From assembly GCA_038496445.1 (NCBI GenBank), contig JALMLS010000440.1, positions 124,001 to 188,000 of the forward strand: a DNA stretch of 64,000 nt, written 5' to 3'. The notes beneath the pieces were generated by a model that had not been told where the DNA came from, made no database searches, and worked only from the letters and a program-made list of their open reading frames with translations. Positions 11,696 through 22,666 of the stretch are shown one piece after another. Both the position numbers and the translations under genes were made by a program. The DNA comes from Trichosphaerium sp. ATCC 40318. Taxonomy: Eukaryota; Discosea; Flabellinia; Trichosidae. Numbering within the stretch: position 1 is the stretch's first letter; the number at the start of each line of letters is the position of its first letter.

Positions 11696-13699
11696 ATGCA
11701 AGCAGCTAAACTAGCGCGTGCTGTTACCTCTAAGAGCGCTTCGACTCATTTGCGTAAACCTCAGCAAGAATTATACGATTATCTGCAGAAAACGCCTAAT
11801 CCTGAATATGACGTTGTTAAAAAGCTTGTAAAGGAAGAAACTAAGGAGTTCAAGGGGTAAGCGAGTTAATCGAGCGTAAACTCACCATATCACTACATAA
11901 ATGACCTCTCTTCGCGTATTTAATGCATACGGACAAATATAAAAGCGTTTGACTCATAATTTTAGGCTTCTAAGCGACTGGCCTTCAGAACATGTTTTGA
12001 CGCCTTTGGAGCTTGTAAAACCAACGTACTCTCGCCATATATCGCTTTTGTTGGAGCATGGCGCCAATCCTCACAAATATCACAAAACCAACCCTATACT
12101 GTCTGCAATGCCTCACGATGAAGCGTTAAAACCATACGTCGATAACAAAGTTGATTTAACTTTTAAAGAAGACGGTAGAAGCCTCTACTTTGTAAGTTTT
12201 TTCTGTTCTTGAAGTGAAAGTTTATTGAGTGATAGGTTGATTGTGCTTCCTCAAACTTTTCTCAGCTTGGATACGCTAGAGTACCTCTAGCTCCTGATTC
12301 TAAAGGAGATTGGCCTTGGCATGTATGTCCTGGCAGTAGCCTAACAAGACAGTTTAGGTGCAGACATTTCGATTTGTCTTCAAAATCTCATGAGAACAAT
12401 ACTGTTCTCGACATTGTATTCGCACAGAGCCACTTTTACTCCTCGTTTATGAAGAGTACGTTCATTCTTCGGATTATACCCAATTTTTTGTCTTATCACG
12501 TGATTTAGATTTTTTTGAAATGTGGATACCATGGGACTTCACAACGAAGGATCAACCGCTTGCAACATATTTATTGAACAAAGACAAAGAATCGTTTATT
12601 GAAGCTAAAGATCAACTATCCATCGTATCAATATTTAAAATATTCAACGTAGCAAACGCATCAAAGTATTATGGTACTTGTACATCATGGAGTCTAATGG
12701 TTGCTATGGCGTTAAGAGATAAGACAGCTATTGAGTTTATAAAACCAAATATAACACGTGATATTGTTAAAACTGTTTTACCGAAAACAAAGCTTTCACC
12801 ACTTCATGTTGCTTATATGTCAAATTCAATGGATATTATACCAATAATAGAAGACCTTTCAGATGGTTTTAATGAACCTGACTCTAAAGGAAATACACCA
12901 GATGATTACGCAAGACTTTTTACTGTTGTAAAACCTGATTGTTTTACTGTTTTGTACAAAGGAAAGATTTACGAGATGGATACCCCAGATTTTGAGAAAT
13001 GGACTGGTGTTGAGATTACTTCTTATCCACATATACCTAATGAATTTTCATTTGAAGCAGGAAAGTTTCTTTTCGAACCACCTGAGTACGATGAAGAAGT
13101 AACAGAAAGTGGATCAGATCATCTTCCTTTTTTTAAAAGTTCTCATGTCGTTGATGCTAAGAATATACTCATTTCTTATATTAATCCTAAGTTCGAATTT
13201 GGTGCATTTGCCATGAGGAAGTTATCAAAAGGAGATTATGTCTGTTCTTATGGAGGAAAACTTACTCACAAAGACGCTCCTTTCAGAATTGACATGATCG
13301 AAGAAAAACAATCTTCTTATACTTTTCTTACTGGATCAGATGAGTGGTCTATTGATGGATCATATATGAGATCGCTAGGAGGGTTTATTAACCATTCACA
13401 AAAACCTAACCTTGAAGTACGTCTTTGAGTCCACAAGCAGTTGAAGCAAATTCCTGTTTTTTTCTCACGTTTAGTATCAGCATCCCTTGAACTTATTATT
13501 TTCTTCTTACTTTTTGTTTGTTTAGACACAGTATGTTTTTGATGGTGGGTTATGTAAGATTTACTTTACTGCAAAGAGAGATATAGAGCCATTAGAGCAA
13601 TTGTATATTGACTATGGCGAGCGTTACTGGAACAAAAACAATATGCCTTCAAAACCAAAGCTACATAAGCTATCACCACACTACCTGGAACAATTGTAA
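11696..13699 (+). CDS. Ankyrin-repeat and SET-domain protein (putative lysine methyltransferase)
   Basis: Five exons join in frame from MQAAKLARAV. The N-terminal half has degenerate ankyrin repeats (LTPLELVKPTYSR, LLLEHGANP, later LSPLHVAYMSNSMD and GNTPDDYA). The C-terminal 150 residues are a SET domain: FGAFAMRKLSKGDYV gives the first beta-strand block, GGFINHSQKPN is the conserved NHS-x-x-PN motif that binds S-adenosylmethionine, and LYIDYGERYW contains the catalytic-tyrosine region. A long intron before TQYVFDG splits the NHS block from the post-SET strand. The intron before the SET exon contains TATCACGTGAT close to its acceptor. The target (histone or other protein) cannot be read from sequence. 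Confidence 0.8.
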
Positions 13700-13886
13700 A
13701 GTATAGCCCAGAAGCTAAGTCATTAAAAAAAATAAAAGCCTTACAACAGTAAGAGTTGACAAATTTATGACAGTATAAATAATAAGTAGTTTACTGACGT
13801 TTGAAAAGTGAGGTAGTTGTTTAAGTACGGTAGTATCGTAAACAACATCAGCAAGTAGCAGTTCTATACAAAAGGCAGATTACAAT

Positions 13887-14519
13887 TCAAAAAGGTTTTG
13901 TGTTTGAAGCTCCAAAAAAGTGAGTGTATTCAAGTTCTCCATTTTCAAACCATCTTTTTCCTTCACCTTGTACTCTACCTCCAACGTACATAAACTGGCA
14001 CATAAGTTGTCCATTAGAGTGCCATTCCTTGAAAGCGCCTTGTCCTTTGCCTTTAACAAATCTAACCTCTTTCTTCAGCTGGCCACTCTCATACCATTCC
14101 TTGTCCTCACCATGCCGTTTGTTGTCAACCCACATACTTTGCCAACTTAGCTGTCCATTTTCATGCCATTCCTTAAACTCACCATTTATTTTACCATTAA
14201 TCTTAAAGTAATGACTCTTACGTCTTCCACTCTTGTACCACTCTTTATGTAACCCATTCACTACATACAAATGAGTGTGTACCTCTCCAGTTTTATACCA
14301 CTTTATCCATAACCCTTTTCTTTTCAAAGTTTCATTAAAGTGAGTATTAATTGCTGCCGTCTTTGACAGAGTGTGAAATTTTGTGAATGCTTCCCTTGTG
14401 AAAGTAGAAATATACTCTTGAAGTTCACGTGGAATACCTAGTAGACCCAAAGAACCATTTTTGTGAGACCTTAAAGAAAAAAATGTCAGTCTTAACCAAC
14501 GTACATTATAATTGTTCAA
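13887..14519 (-). CDS. F-box-like protein with MORN_2/YwqK-type repeats
   Basis: About 200 aa. Residues near 25-60 carry an F-box-like helix block (LLGIPRELQEYISTF, then a TAAINTHFNE segment). Six or so imperfect repeats of about 23 residues follow, each with the shape [KE]EW[HY]E[NS]GQL...V.GK..GE, which is the MORN_2 (YwqK-family) pattern known from bacterial antitoxin-like proteins, large DNA viruses and some protists. The last repeat ends in a short tail. The 5' end is uncertain: a pyrimidine tract and AAG acceptor at about 14470 suggest an upstream exon, so the first residues may be wrong. Three more relatives lie within 10 kb, all broken. Function is unknown; an F-box would suggest SCF ubiquitin ligase coupling. 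Confidence 0.7.
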   Translation of the reverse strand: MNNYNVRWLRLTFFSLRSHKNGSLGLLGIPRELQEYISTFTREAFTKFHTLSKTAAINTHFNETLKRKGLWIKWYKTGEVHTHLYVVNGLHKEWYKSGRRKSHYFKINGKINGEFKEWHENGQLSWQSMWVDNKRHGEDKEWYESGQLKKEVRFVKGKGQGAFKEWHSNGQLMCQFMYVGGRVQGEGKRWFENGELEYTHFFGASNTKPF

Positions 14520-14828
14520 ATAGGCTATGGATTAAACCTCATTGTATGTAAGAAAACCACTTGTGATTATTACCGTACATGACAATAGCGTATTCAGATC
14601 AAAAGCTAAATATTTATCCAACCTTAGCTTTGAAAGTTGTAATAGTACGCTTTTTATCTTCTTCCAGTTGCTGTTGTAGTTTAACGCGAATATATAGTGT
14701 AACAATTACAACACGCGCGATGAATTCAGCTTTGACAAAAAAACGTTGTGGTTGAAGTAACATGACCACGTGATAAATTAAGATCCATATTTTAAGTAAA
14801 TAACGGGGCGGCATTGCCAAACGCGCTA
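14520..14828. other. Intergenic region between divergent F-box/MORN_2 and BTB genes
   Basis: Contains ACCACGTGAT at about 14764. Its last 50 bases are homologous to the upstream flank of the first BTB gene (1305-1355). An ORF on the minus strand here overlaps the BTB promoter and has no recognisable domain. Confidence 0.45.
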
Positions 14829-15411
14829 ATGGCTGAGGAACTAACGAACCTGTACCAACACTTTAACAAGGCTCTCAAAATACAAACAGAATTAGTTGTG
14901 AAGCAGACAAAAGAGCTTGAAGCATCTAAAAAGCAGTTTGAAAACGAAAAACTACAAATGGCTTCAAAAACGACCAAAGAGGATGTGATAGAACTAAACG
15001 TTGGCGGCACACTCATGACAACCACACGACGTACTTTATGTGTTGTTCAAGGATCAATGCTTGAAATCATGTTCAGTGGGCGTTGGGAGGGTAAACACAC
15101 TCTCGACAAGAATGGTATCATCTTTTTAGATGTTGACCCAGAGTACTTTACAGTCATTCTACGATCTCTCAGATCAGCTTCAATGCAACCTGGAGAACCA
15201 CTTCATAAAGTGATTGAACTGAAGAATGTTGACAAAGACTTTTCGGCACTTGTTGATTACTTTGGTATCATTCCTGCTCTAGTGAGCCTTCCTTTGACTG
15301 ATTCGTTTTCTGCTGATACTTCAGTTGGCGAAATTTTAGTTGAACCAACTCTTGTTCAAAAGCTTATGATTTCTGGGCATTGTGCTGCATTTGGATCTAA
15401 TAGTTTCGAAA
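14829..15411 (+). pseudogene. 5' half of second BTB/SPRY gene, broken by inversion
   Basis: Nearly identical to residues 1-200 of the BTB gene at 381-1304, from MAEEL through the BTB domain to the SNSFE segment. Homology stops at TAGTTTCGAAA (about 15411); the frame then runs into unrelated sequence and stops at 15482. The missing 3' half lies on the opposite strand at 16031-16370. Translation as it stands would give a 222-residue protein with an intact BTB domain but no SPRY-like domain, so a truncated product cannot be excluded. Confidence 0.85.
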
Positions 15412-15600
15412 TACACGTGACTTGTAATTTGTTGGGTATTGGTTTCACGTTCTTTTTTAATCCATTTCCCGTGTTTATTTAACTCACTATCAAACCTTGT
15501 TGTTATCGCTGTGTATTTTGATAACAAAGACCACTTTTGATAAACTTCAAAGCTTAAATCAACGAAATCAAGATGTAGTTCAAAAGGAAGACACAAAAGA
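15412..15600 (-). pseudogene. 5' fragment of an F-box/MORN_2 gene, inverted
   Basis: Minus-strand reading CLPFELHLDFVDLS, then TRFDSELNKHGKW, matches the F-box region of the gene starting at 17071. It runs to ...TSHVYF and breaks at the TTTCGAAA palindrome. Its repeats continue on the plus strand at about 16371. There is no ATG in frame immediately upstream, so the natural start is either in a further exon or lost. Confidence 0.75.
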
Positions 15601-16030
15601 AGACATTTCTTGGATATTATCTTAAAACTAGTTAGTCATAGTATGGCGTGATGAAACAGTACGTTGCATGTAGATGTCATTTTTGAAGTTAATAAGATGT
15701 ATATGGCGTATTTAACAGATAACTAAAACAAGTCATTCAAAGTAAACAACTTTTTTTGCGAGCCTCTTTTGTTACTTACATTAGCTTATTGTAATACATT
15801 ATTTAAGTCATATGTTGTCTTATTCAACTACATACCTTTACTTTGTTCTTAATTTGTTGAGGATCCAAGTAAACAAACTTAATGAGGTGGAGAGTACCAG
15901 TGAAATGTAGGAATTCATTATTAGTCAATTAACTTAAAAATGGATTGAACCAAAAAGTCACATGTATTTGTAAACAAGTAAAGATTACCAATATGGTGTC
16001 TAGTTCTTCAACGTGTATGTTATAACATTG

Positions 16031-16370
16031 CTAGGACCGACTGGTGTTTAGAAGTTGTACATAGTCAGTAGTATATTGTAAGTTAACATGTAAACGCCAT
16101 GTGCCTTTTGGAATATCAATGCGAAATACTGTATTGTTGAGCACCATTTTAAGCTCCCTCTCTGTAAGTGTCAAGGTCACTGTATCATCTTTGAATGTTG
16201 TTAAACCCGGGCAACGCTTTCTAGAACCTCTAGCATATTCATGTTTTCTGTTCCAACCAAACGCACCCTTGCTATTGAAAGAAGTCCGTGTTGTTGGAGG
16301 TTGATCAGTGCTACAAACAGCCAATCGCTTGTTCCATGTATCTTGAGCGTCCATGTTACATTGCTTTCAA
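16031..16370 (-). pseudogene. 3' half of second BTB/SPRY gene, inverted
   Basis: Matches the C-terminal SPRY-like domain of the first BTB gene (VTWTLKIHG to LLNTSRS), including its stop codon and downstream flank. About one substitution per few dozen bases separates the copies, with a more diverged patch at 16200-16310 and probable small indels that change frame there. The homology ends at GCTTTCAAA, mirror to the other break at 15411. Confidence 0.85.
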
Positions 16371-16806
16371 AAATGGTAAACGTAACGGAGATGCAAATAG
16401 TTGGTTTGAAAATGGCCAATTATTGGCTCAAAAGCAGTTTGTAAATGATAAACAACAAGGAGAGTTCAATAGGTTCTACAAGGATGGCCAATTGATGCAA
16501 AGTACTAATTACAAAGATGATAAACTACATGGAGAGTTTGAGTGGTTATACAATGATGGTAAATTATGTATAAAATGTATGTATTCCAATGGTGTACTAG
16601 AAGGAGATTCCAAGTCTTGGTATACCAATGGACAATTGAAACAGCAAAGCAATTATGTGGATAGTGAATATGAAGGGGAGTACAGATGTTGGTATAACAA
16701 CGGACAATTGAAACAGCAAAGAAATTATGTGGATGGTAAACTTGAAGGAGATTCCAAGTGCTGGTATTCAAATGGGCGATTGAAGACACTATCAAGTTTT
16801 GTTTGA
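16371..16806 (+). pseudogene. MORN_2/YwqK repeat array cut off from its F-box
   Basis: Six clear repeats of about 23 residues (for example GEFNRFYKDGQLMQ, GDSKSWYTNGQLKQQ, GEYRCWYNNGQLKQQ) in one open frame ending at 16806. The frame opens at the inversion junction, reading FKNGKRNGDANSW. Joined to the inverted F-box half at 15412-15600, the junction gives SHVYF-KNGKRNGD, which fits the repeat consensus, showing both were once one gene. Confidence 0.8.
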
Positions 16807-17070
16807 TGGTATTGGTAAACTTGAATAAACCTTTAATAAACCAGCATTTCTAGTACCAACCCAAAAAGTGAATGGCAGCAAGTGAAGCAGGTTTATTTGG
16901 AGAGCGAACAAATAGAATTTTAACTGAATCTTCAGCGAGTATATGTTGTGGCTTAACTTGTCATAACATTACCGTATGGTAGCTCACTGCTGAATAAGAG
17001 TTATAAAAAAGGGTAATGGAGTTGAACTTGAAGTAAAAGTTGTATTGATACTTACAATGATTAATAGGAG

Positions 17071-17523
17071 ATGAGCTCTTCAAAATCGCAGTCTTGTTAC
17101 TTGTTAAACCTTCCAGTAGAGCTTCAGCTTGATATCATTGACTTGGCCATTAACGTGTACATACAATGGCCAATTCTTTGTAAACAGTCAGCAATGAGCA
17201 CAAGGTTTGATGACAAGCTTGATAAACACGGAAAGTGGATCCGGATACTTCATCAAGCTGAAGAGAAATTCACTAAAAAGGTAATTCCAAACCTAACCCT
17301 ATTTTTTTTTTATCTACACACTCAATCAACAATTGTCGGCAATGTTGAAAAAAAAGGCGTGTGTTCACACTCTGTTGGTGCAGTTTTTGGAACCCTTTTT
17401 AAAAAACAGTAATTTATCACATTCTTAATTGTTTTGATTTTTATTCAAACCACTTATCCTGTGTTTTAGCGTGAATGTCATTGGGTACATGGTATTAAAT
17501 GGGAGATGAGGCCCTTTACTTAA
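17071..17523 (+). pseudogene. Truncated F-box/MORN_2 gene
   Basis: Starts MSSSKSQSC, followed by F-box-like LLNLPVELQLDIIDLA and TRFDDKLDKHGKW. An intron of about 190 nt (GTAATT at 17281, TTTTAG at 17469) joins in frame to RECHWVHGIKWEMRPFT and a stop. This is the F-box plus at most one decayed repeat; relatives have six. It is either a short gene or a 3'-truncated relic. It lies in tandem downstream of the inverted array. Confidence 0.55.
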
Positions 17524-17606
17524 CTCAATAAGAGGTCCGCATCTAACGGAAACATCAGTTTAAACGCCAAAACAAGCAAGCGACATCATTCTGTCGTTGC
17601 TAAGCC

Positions 17607-17877
17607 TCAAAACAAGCTTGTGCACTCAGAGTTTGTTAACACGAACCTATATGCAACACAAGCTTCCCCGTCAGGTACTTTAAGGTTGACTATTTCTGTC
17701 TTATAAGGAGAGTACTGAAAAGAAAAAATGAGATTGTACAAAAATGTTGGTTTGTTGCTTTGGTACCTTGAACATCTCCAATGCTCTAGCCTTTGGTACC
17801 ACCAAACGTTCAAACTTTTGATTCTCCTTAATGATTATTCGATTGAGTACAAATGTTAAAACCAGGTCTTTCGTCAT
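17607..17877 (-). pseudogene. Fragment of threonyl-tRNA synthetase (second additional domain)
   Basis: Two exons join in phase 0 (GTACCA donor at 17766, TTTTCAG acceptor at 17715) to give a 71-residue product. KFERLVVPKARALEMFKYS and the following PYKTEIVNLKVPDGE match the threonyl-tRNA synthetase segment between the editing domain and the catalytic core. The next family motif (the glycine-rich stretch leading to DLCRGPH) is replaced by an unrelated tail, and no catalytic domain follows. It keeps an ATG and an intron, so it derives from genomic DNA, not from a processed transcript. A relic is most likely. Confidence 0.6.
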
Positions 17878-17879
17878 GT

Positions 17880-18913
17880 TGATTTTAGCTTAGACTAATA
17901 ACTCCCTGTGGAGTCGGGACTAAAAGTGAAACCTGTAGTTCAAACCTTCTTTTCATATTGCTGTGTGCACACGCAAACTCATACAACATGTTTTATCTAT
18001 TGCATCTACTGGAGTTCACGCAAGTATTTGCCTTAATTTGCGCTAAGGCATGCTCACATTTTGACATCTAACACGTGCTGCTGCTAAATGGAACTTAGAG
18101 GCATAAAATAACAATAATAACATTTGGTGTATCCATAGGAGGTAATATTAGGCGTAATTTCGCTTTTGGCGTCATTTATTTTTGTAACTTCTTCTAAGCA
18201 CCTTTAGACCCAACTATCCGCTATTAAATAGGGTATTTCGGTGATACCGCCAAAATTACCCGCCAAGGAGCCTTAATTTTAAGTAGCACGCCGATTCTAG
18301 GTTACAAACCTTAATCAAGGCACGTTAATAAGTGTAGATGTCTTTTTCGGTTGTTTTTGAATACAGTGGTTGAAAAACAAATCAAATTTCTTTGAGCCAA
18401 TTTTTTGCAATCTGGTTGAGTCAGCTGAAAGATTCACTACACAAGTGCTGTAAATGTTCCTAACGTTCACAGCACTTGTTGTGGGACGTATTTTAGTTGC
18501 CACAGCGAGTGGCTCACTCACTTTAAATAAGAAAAGTATGAGTAATTTAGTTGCAATACATTTAAGTAATTTTGTTTTGAAGTCTTCCTCCTTTCTGCTT
18601 CCTGGCGTATATAACACTTCTATTTTACAAATCTCAACTTATCACATTTATTTTCCCTCAGTATTCTGCGTTGAGACCTTCTTAGAGAGCTCAAAACCTG
18701 TTTGCAACCAAAAACTTTACAAAATTCCTGAGCTTTACAGGTTACCTCGCTTTATCGGGCTAATTTAAATCTCCCTTCATTATGTCTCCGAATACTTGTG
18801 CAAACGCTCTGTAACCAATTTTAAGTATAAATCTTGTCTAAATCACGTGTGATCTTACGAAAACATTTTTAATTGAATTTTTTTTTAACGCTTTTCTTAA
18901 CGTCAATTGTTAG
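17880..18913. other. Intergenic region with one unassigned minus-strand ORF and a hairpin
   Basis: A 100-codon minus-strand ORF (18315-18617) has no domain I recognise. A perfect 11-bp inverted repeat, ACAAGTGCTGT at 18441-18451 and ACAGCACTTGT at 18469-18479, sits inside it. CACGTG occurs at about 18066 and 18842, the latter 70 bp upstream of the next gene's ATG. Confidence 0.4.
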
Positions 18914-21295
18914 ATGATGACTCGTTCGAAAACAAGGGCTGCAGCTAAAAAGTCTAGTTCCTTAGAACCAGAAGAACCAATTGAGAGTACGTACACAAAA
19001 CCTGAATTCAACGCGAGTCTTTTAATTAAGCAAAAATTATACTGCGCACATGGCAAGCAACGGTTTCCAACTAACTTACAAAGTAGCTTTGACTCTTCAA
19101 AAGTTGAAAGAAAAGTCATACAAGCAACTGAAAGCTATAGCGAATGATATACAGCTCAATGTGAGCGCCGTTTCAAAGGACACCTTGGCCGAGAAGATTT
19201 TCTACTCTACACGTACGCTTTTCACCTTTACCAGGTTTATCACATCAAACTTGTTTTTTATCTTATCAATCTAATTTTTTTTGTAGATAAAAGAACAGAG
19301 AAACAGCGCTCTATGGAGGGCCCAGCAGCTTTCAGCGAAGATGCACAGCGTAGAGCTGAGAATCAATTGTTGTCACAGGATTTGGTACGCGCTATGATTG
19401 CGGAGTCTGCTCGCGAGGCTAGGTCTGAATTCAATTCGAAAATACTGCAAATGAACATAGAACTTGAAGACCTACACACGAAACGTAAGGCTGATAAAGA
19501 GCTAATGGGCCGACTCGCCAAAAGGTGTAAGGCCACTGAGCAAACGGTGCTACATATAAATTTGTCACAGCGATCTCAGACGTTGTCAACGTACATAGAA
19601 CAAAGTACCTACCTGCTAACACTCCTAACAAATGCCACTAACAAATATCTTTTAGTTGAGCTTACAATCGGCAAGCGTTTCCTCGCTGTCGCTCTAACCC
19701 TTAAAGACGAGTTTGTTAGTACTGTCGTTAAAGTTCCTAAGGGCTTTTTACGAAAGAATGGGAAGTTACAAAAAAGCTGGGAGAAGGAGAAGGATTTCAA
19801 TGAAGATCTTCATTGTTGGTTTGCCAAACAGGAAAATGCTTTGCCATTTTTGAAAATTTATGACACGCACCTAAAGCCGTGTACTACGACAGGCACAAAA
19901 GACGTGTCAACCTCAAAACCTGACTTGTCTGTGCTACCTAAAGACACGTTTATTTTTGGAGTGTTACGGATAAGAACATATCACATGGCTTTAGTTTTGG
20001 AGCTAAAAGCTGGCAGTACGACAACTTTTTTTTCTGGTTTTTTTCCGTTCCTTTAACTTACTCATTTTCTTCAGATTCGTTCAGTACTACATCTGTAGGG
20101 CAAGCAGTAAAGTATGGGTTAACCATACTGCGTTCCCAAAAGCTTCGAACATTTGTGTATGTAGTACTTATGAACTACTCAAAAGTGATGATTATGAAAA
20201 TTGTCATGGAACAAGATGATGTTGTTCCATGGTATTACAAAGATATTATCCCATACAACAAAGGTGGCTTGAAACACCTATTTCAAGTTCTTCACCAATC
20301 GCCAGAAACCCTCGGCTATGTCACAAAGTTCTTCTACTACAAGAACCAAAGATATTCTCCTGAAAGATGTTGTGGCATCAGTTCATTTGCTACAGTCTAT
20401 GGTGTACCTGTTTCAGATGGTGAGGAAGGTATCCAAATAGTAGCAATAAAGGAGTTCAAAGACCTTCCTAATGTAAAGAATATGATAAAGAAGGAAGCAA
20501 GATATATGAACATCCTCGAGACACTTGACACTGTCCCAAAAGTGGTATGTTTTTTTTTCTTCGAAGTCTTTCCGTTCTAATTGTTTGTTAGCTCCAATGT
20601 ACGAACAAAACCATTGTAATGCAACCTGTTGGTACAAAGATTTACAACTTGGCAAGTATTCCAAACATCCAGGATTGGATTCGTCAAGTTGTAGAAACAC
20701 TTCGATTAGCACACAAGCGAGGGTTTATTCATCGGTGAGTTCAGTTTTGTTTTTCTTATTTGACATTTTCTTACATAATTTTAGGGATATCTCAACATCT
20801 AACATCCTGTTGTTTGAAGAAAAAGCTCTTGTCATCGATTGGGGAGCTGCTGTAGATATAGATACGGATGTGCTAACTGGAGGTGGATTTAAATACTGCA
20901 ATCTGCTCGTTTTGGAGAATTATGATCCGACAGTGATGATCTCTTATAGCGCTACCCATGACTTGTTCTCCTTTGTTCGTGTACTAATATACATGAAACT
21001 TATCCCGCAATGCCAAAGGGAAATAGATATAGCCTACACAGAATGGGTAGACGCCTTAAAGAGATACAGTTACGGTGCAGAAAAAGAAGTTGTAAAACGC
21101 AAGGCTTTTATAAACTGTTGGCAAAATAACACAAGTGCTCATACTTGGGATCCTAGCTTTGCTAAAGCATATGACGGAGACTATGATGGATTAATAGAGC
21201 AACTGTGTTTAGTTTTCGGAGGAGTTATTAAGCGCTGTGTTCATTGTAACTCTCAAGGATTTTGTAAACATAGAAGAGATAAATTTACAAAATAA
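18914..21295 (+). CDS. Crinkler-like effector: PD-(D/E)xK nuclease-like domain fused to protein kinase
   Basis: Six exons join in frame from MMTRSKTRAAAKK (basic, nuclear-type start). A SAP/Rho-N-like helical segment (LKAIANDIQLNVSAVSKDTLAEKI) and a coiled coil follow. Next is a restriction-endonuclease-like core: KPDLSVLPKD, then LELKAG, then VGQAVKYG, the D...ExK...Q...Y pattern of Crinkler 'CR-REase' modules. The C-terminal domain is a protein kinase: VAIKEF (ATP-binding Lys), KKEARYM (helix C Glu), HRDISTSNIL (catalytic loop, spliced within the Arg codon) and DWG in place of DFG. This nuclease-plus-kinase order is known for secreted or nuclear CRN effectors and their relatives in oomycetes, chytrids and other eukaryotes. 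No signal peptide is visible, so intracellular conflict or transposon-derived roles are possible. Confidence 0.75.
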
Positions 21296-21737
21296 ATTCA
21301 GAACTGCTTTGCCTTTGTGTTGCACTAACGCCTTGATTTCAAACTCGTTGTACAAAACATGTAGTTAGTTACGTATAAGTGCTAGACAACTACTATACAG
21401 CTAAGGTTGTAACGAAAGTGTTCTTTCTAAGTTCACTGAATTTGTACAAATCAACTTTCAAGCTTCTTGGTGTTTTTTTTTTCAATCTTGCCTCTTTTTG
21501 AATTTCTTTACGCCTTTTCAGCTATGAGAGTGTGAAATAAAGTTATTTTCACGTGGTAGGGTAAACTAATTCTCCTATTGATCATGTACTCTACATAGTA
21601 AGTTGCAACGTGTTACAACCACCATAGATATACACAAATTGGACAACCACATGTTTTGTTTTACTGTTAAGGCAAACGTAACGAATCTTAATTCATTCGA
21701 TCGAAAACGAACGAAATAACAAGCCTACTATCTTACC
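21296..21737. other. Intergenic region
   Basis: No ORF or RNA gene seen. One TTCACGTGG motif at about 21549. Confidence 0.4.
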
Positions 21738-21941
21738 ATGCAAAAAGTGAGTAAATACACGTATTTAGACAGCTCTTATTAACACGTGCAGATTTTGCTT
21801 GCGATGATTGCTTTCATTCTTTGTAGTGTAGCTCTTGGAGGTATCTACAAGGCTACTGGTGGCGTAAGGCAATTCGAAAAAGGTAATCCATGTGCACAGG
21901 ACTACGCATGGTTTATAGAGCAAGCCAATAAGAAAGGTTAG
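21738..21941 (+). CDS. Small secreted or membrane-anchored protein
   Basis: ATG CAA AAA is followed by a short intron (GTGAGT to ACACGTGCAG) and a second exon, giving about 48 residues: MQK-ILLAMIAFILCSVALGG (signal peptide or anchor) and a short polar tail ending ...EQANKKG. The intron carries CACGTG immediately before its AG. A TAG and then a TAA separate it, in the same frame, from the MORN_2 remnant starting at 21957, so the two may once have been joined or the remnant may have inserted here. Function unknown. Confidence 0.5.
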
Positions 21942-21956
21942 ACCCTTTGTAACTAA

Positions 21957-22604
21957 TATCAAAACGGTATTAAAGAGGGTCAATATAAAGAGTGGCATAA
22001 AAATGGTCAATTGAGATATGACTATTATTACCTCAATGGTGATATTAATGGACCATACAAAGCGTTTCGCAACAATGGACAATTAAAAATGTCTTGTCAC
22101 TACATCAATATTAACGGTAAACCCAAACTACAAGGGCAACGCAAAAGCTGGTATGTAAGTGGTCAATTATGCGAACAATCAAACTACATTAATGGTAACC
22201 GTGAGGGAGAGTCGAAACACTGGTATAGATTTGGTCTACTTTACGAGCAATGTCAATTTGCCAATGACAAACTTAATGGAGAGAAGAAGTCTTGGCATAT
22301 GAACGGACAACTATTACGCAAGTGCCATTATACTAATGGTAAACGAGAAGGAGAGTACAGAGCGTGGTATAATAATGGGCAATTAAAGAAGGTGTGCCAA
22401 TATGTCAATGATAAATAAGAAGGAGAGTACACTAGTTGGTATGAAAACGGAAAATTGTACGAAAAGTGCATGTATGTCAATGATAAACGAGAAGGAGAGT
22501 ACAAAAAGTGGAACGAGAATGGTATTGACAACACAAAGATAGAATGGCGCTTTTATATTGATGGTAAGTGCTCTGATAAAGGCACTGATTACAGGGCTTA
22601 TTAA
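21957..22604 (+). pseudogene. 5'-truncated MORN_2/YwqK repeat array with an internal stop
   Basis: Eight or so repeats (YQNGIKEGQYKEWHKNGQL onward) in one frame, with no F-box and no start. At 22416-22418 a TAA interrupts a NDK-x-EGEY unit where sister repeats read NDKREGEY. Two more repeats and a tail ending in TDYRAY follow before the final stop. Decayed copy of the same family as 13887-14519. Confidence 0.75.
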
Positions 22605-22666
22605 GAAAGAAACGAAGTACTTATTTCTGCGACAAGACATTCTTTGTTTGTTTGGTTCTTTTCGCT

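Noticed and set aside
14614-14820. Minus-strand ORF of 68 codons upstream of the second BTB gene
   Set aside because: Overlaps a flank that is conserved as non-coding in the first copy; no domain.
18315-18617. Possible TBP-like fragment (NIYSTCVVNLSAD)
   Set aside because: Only a few residues resemble the TBP repeat and the following positions do not fit.
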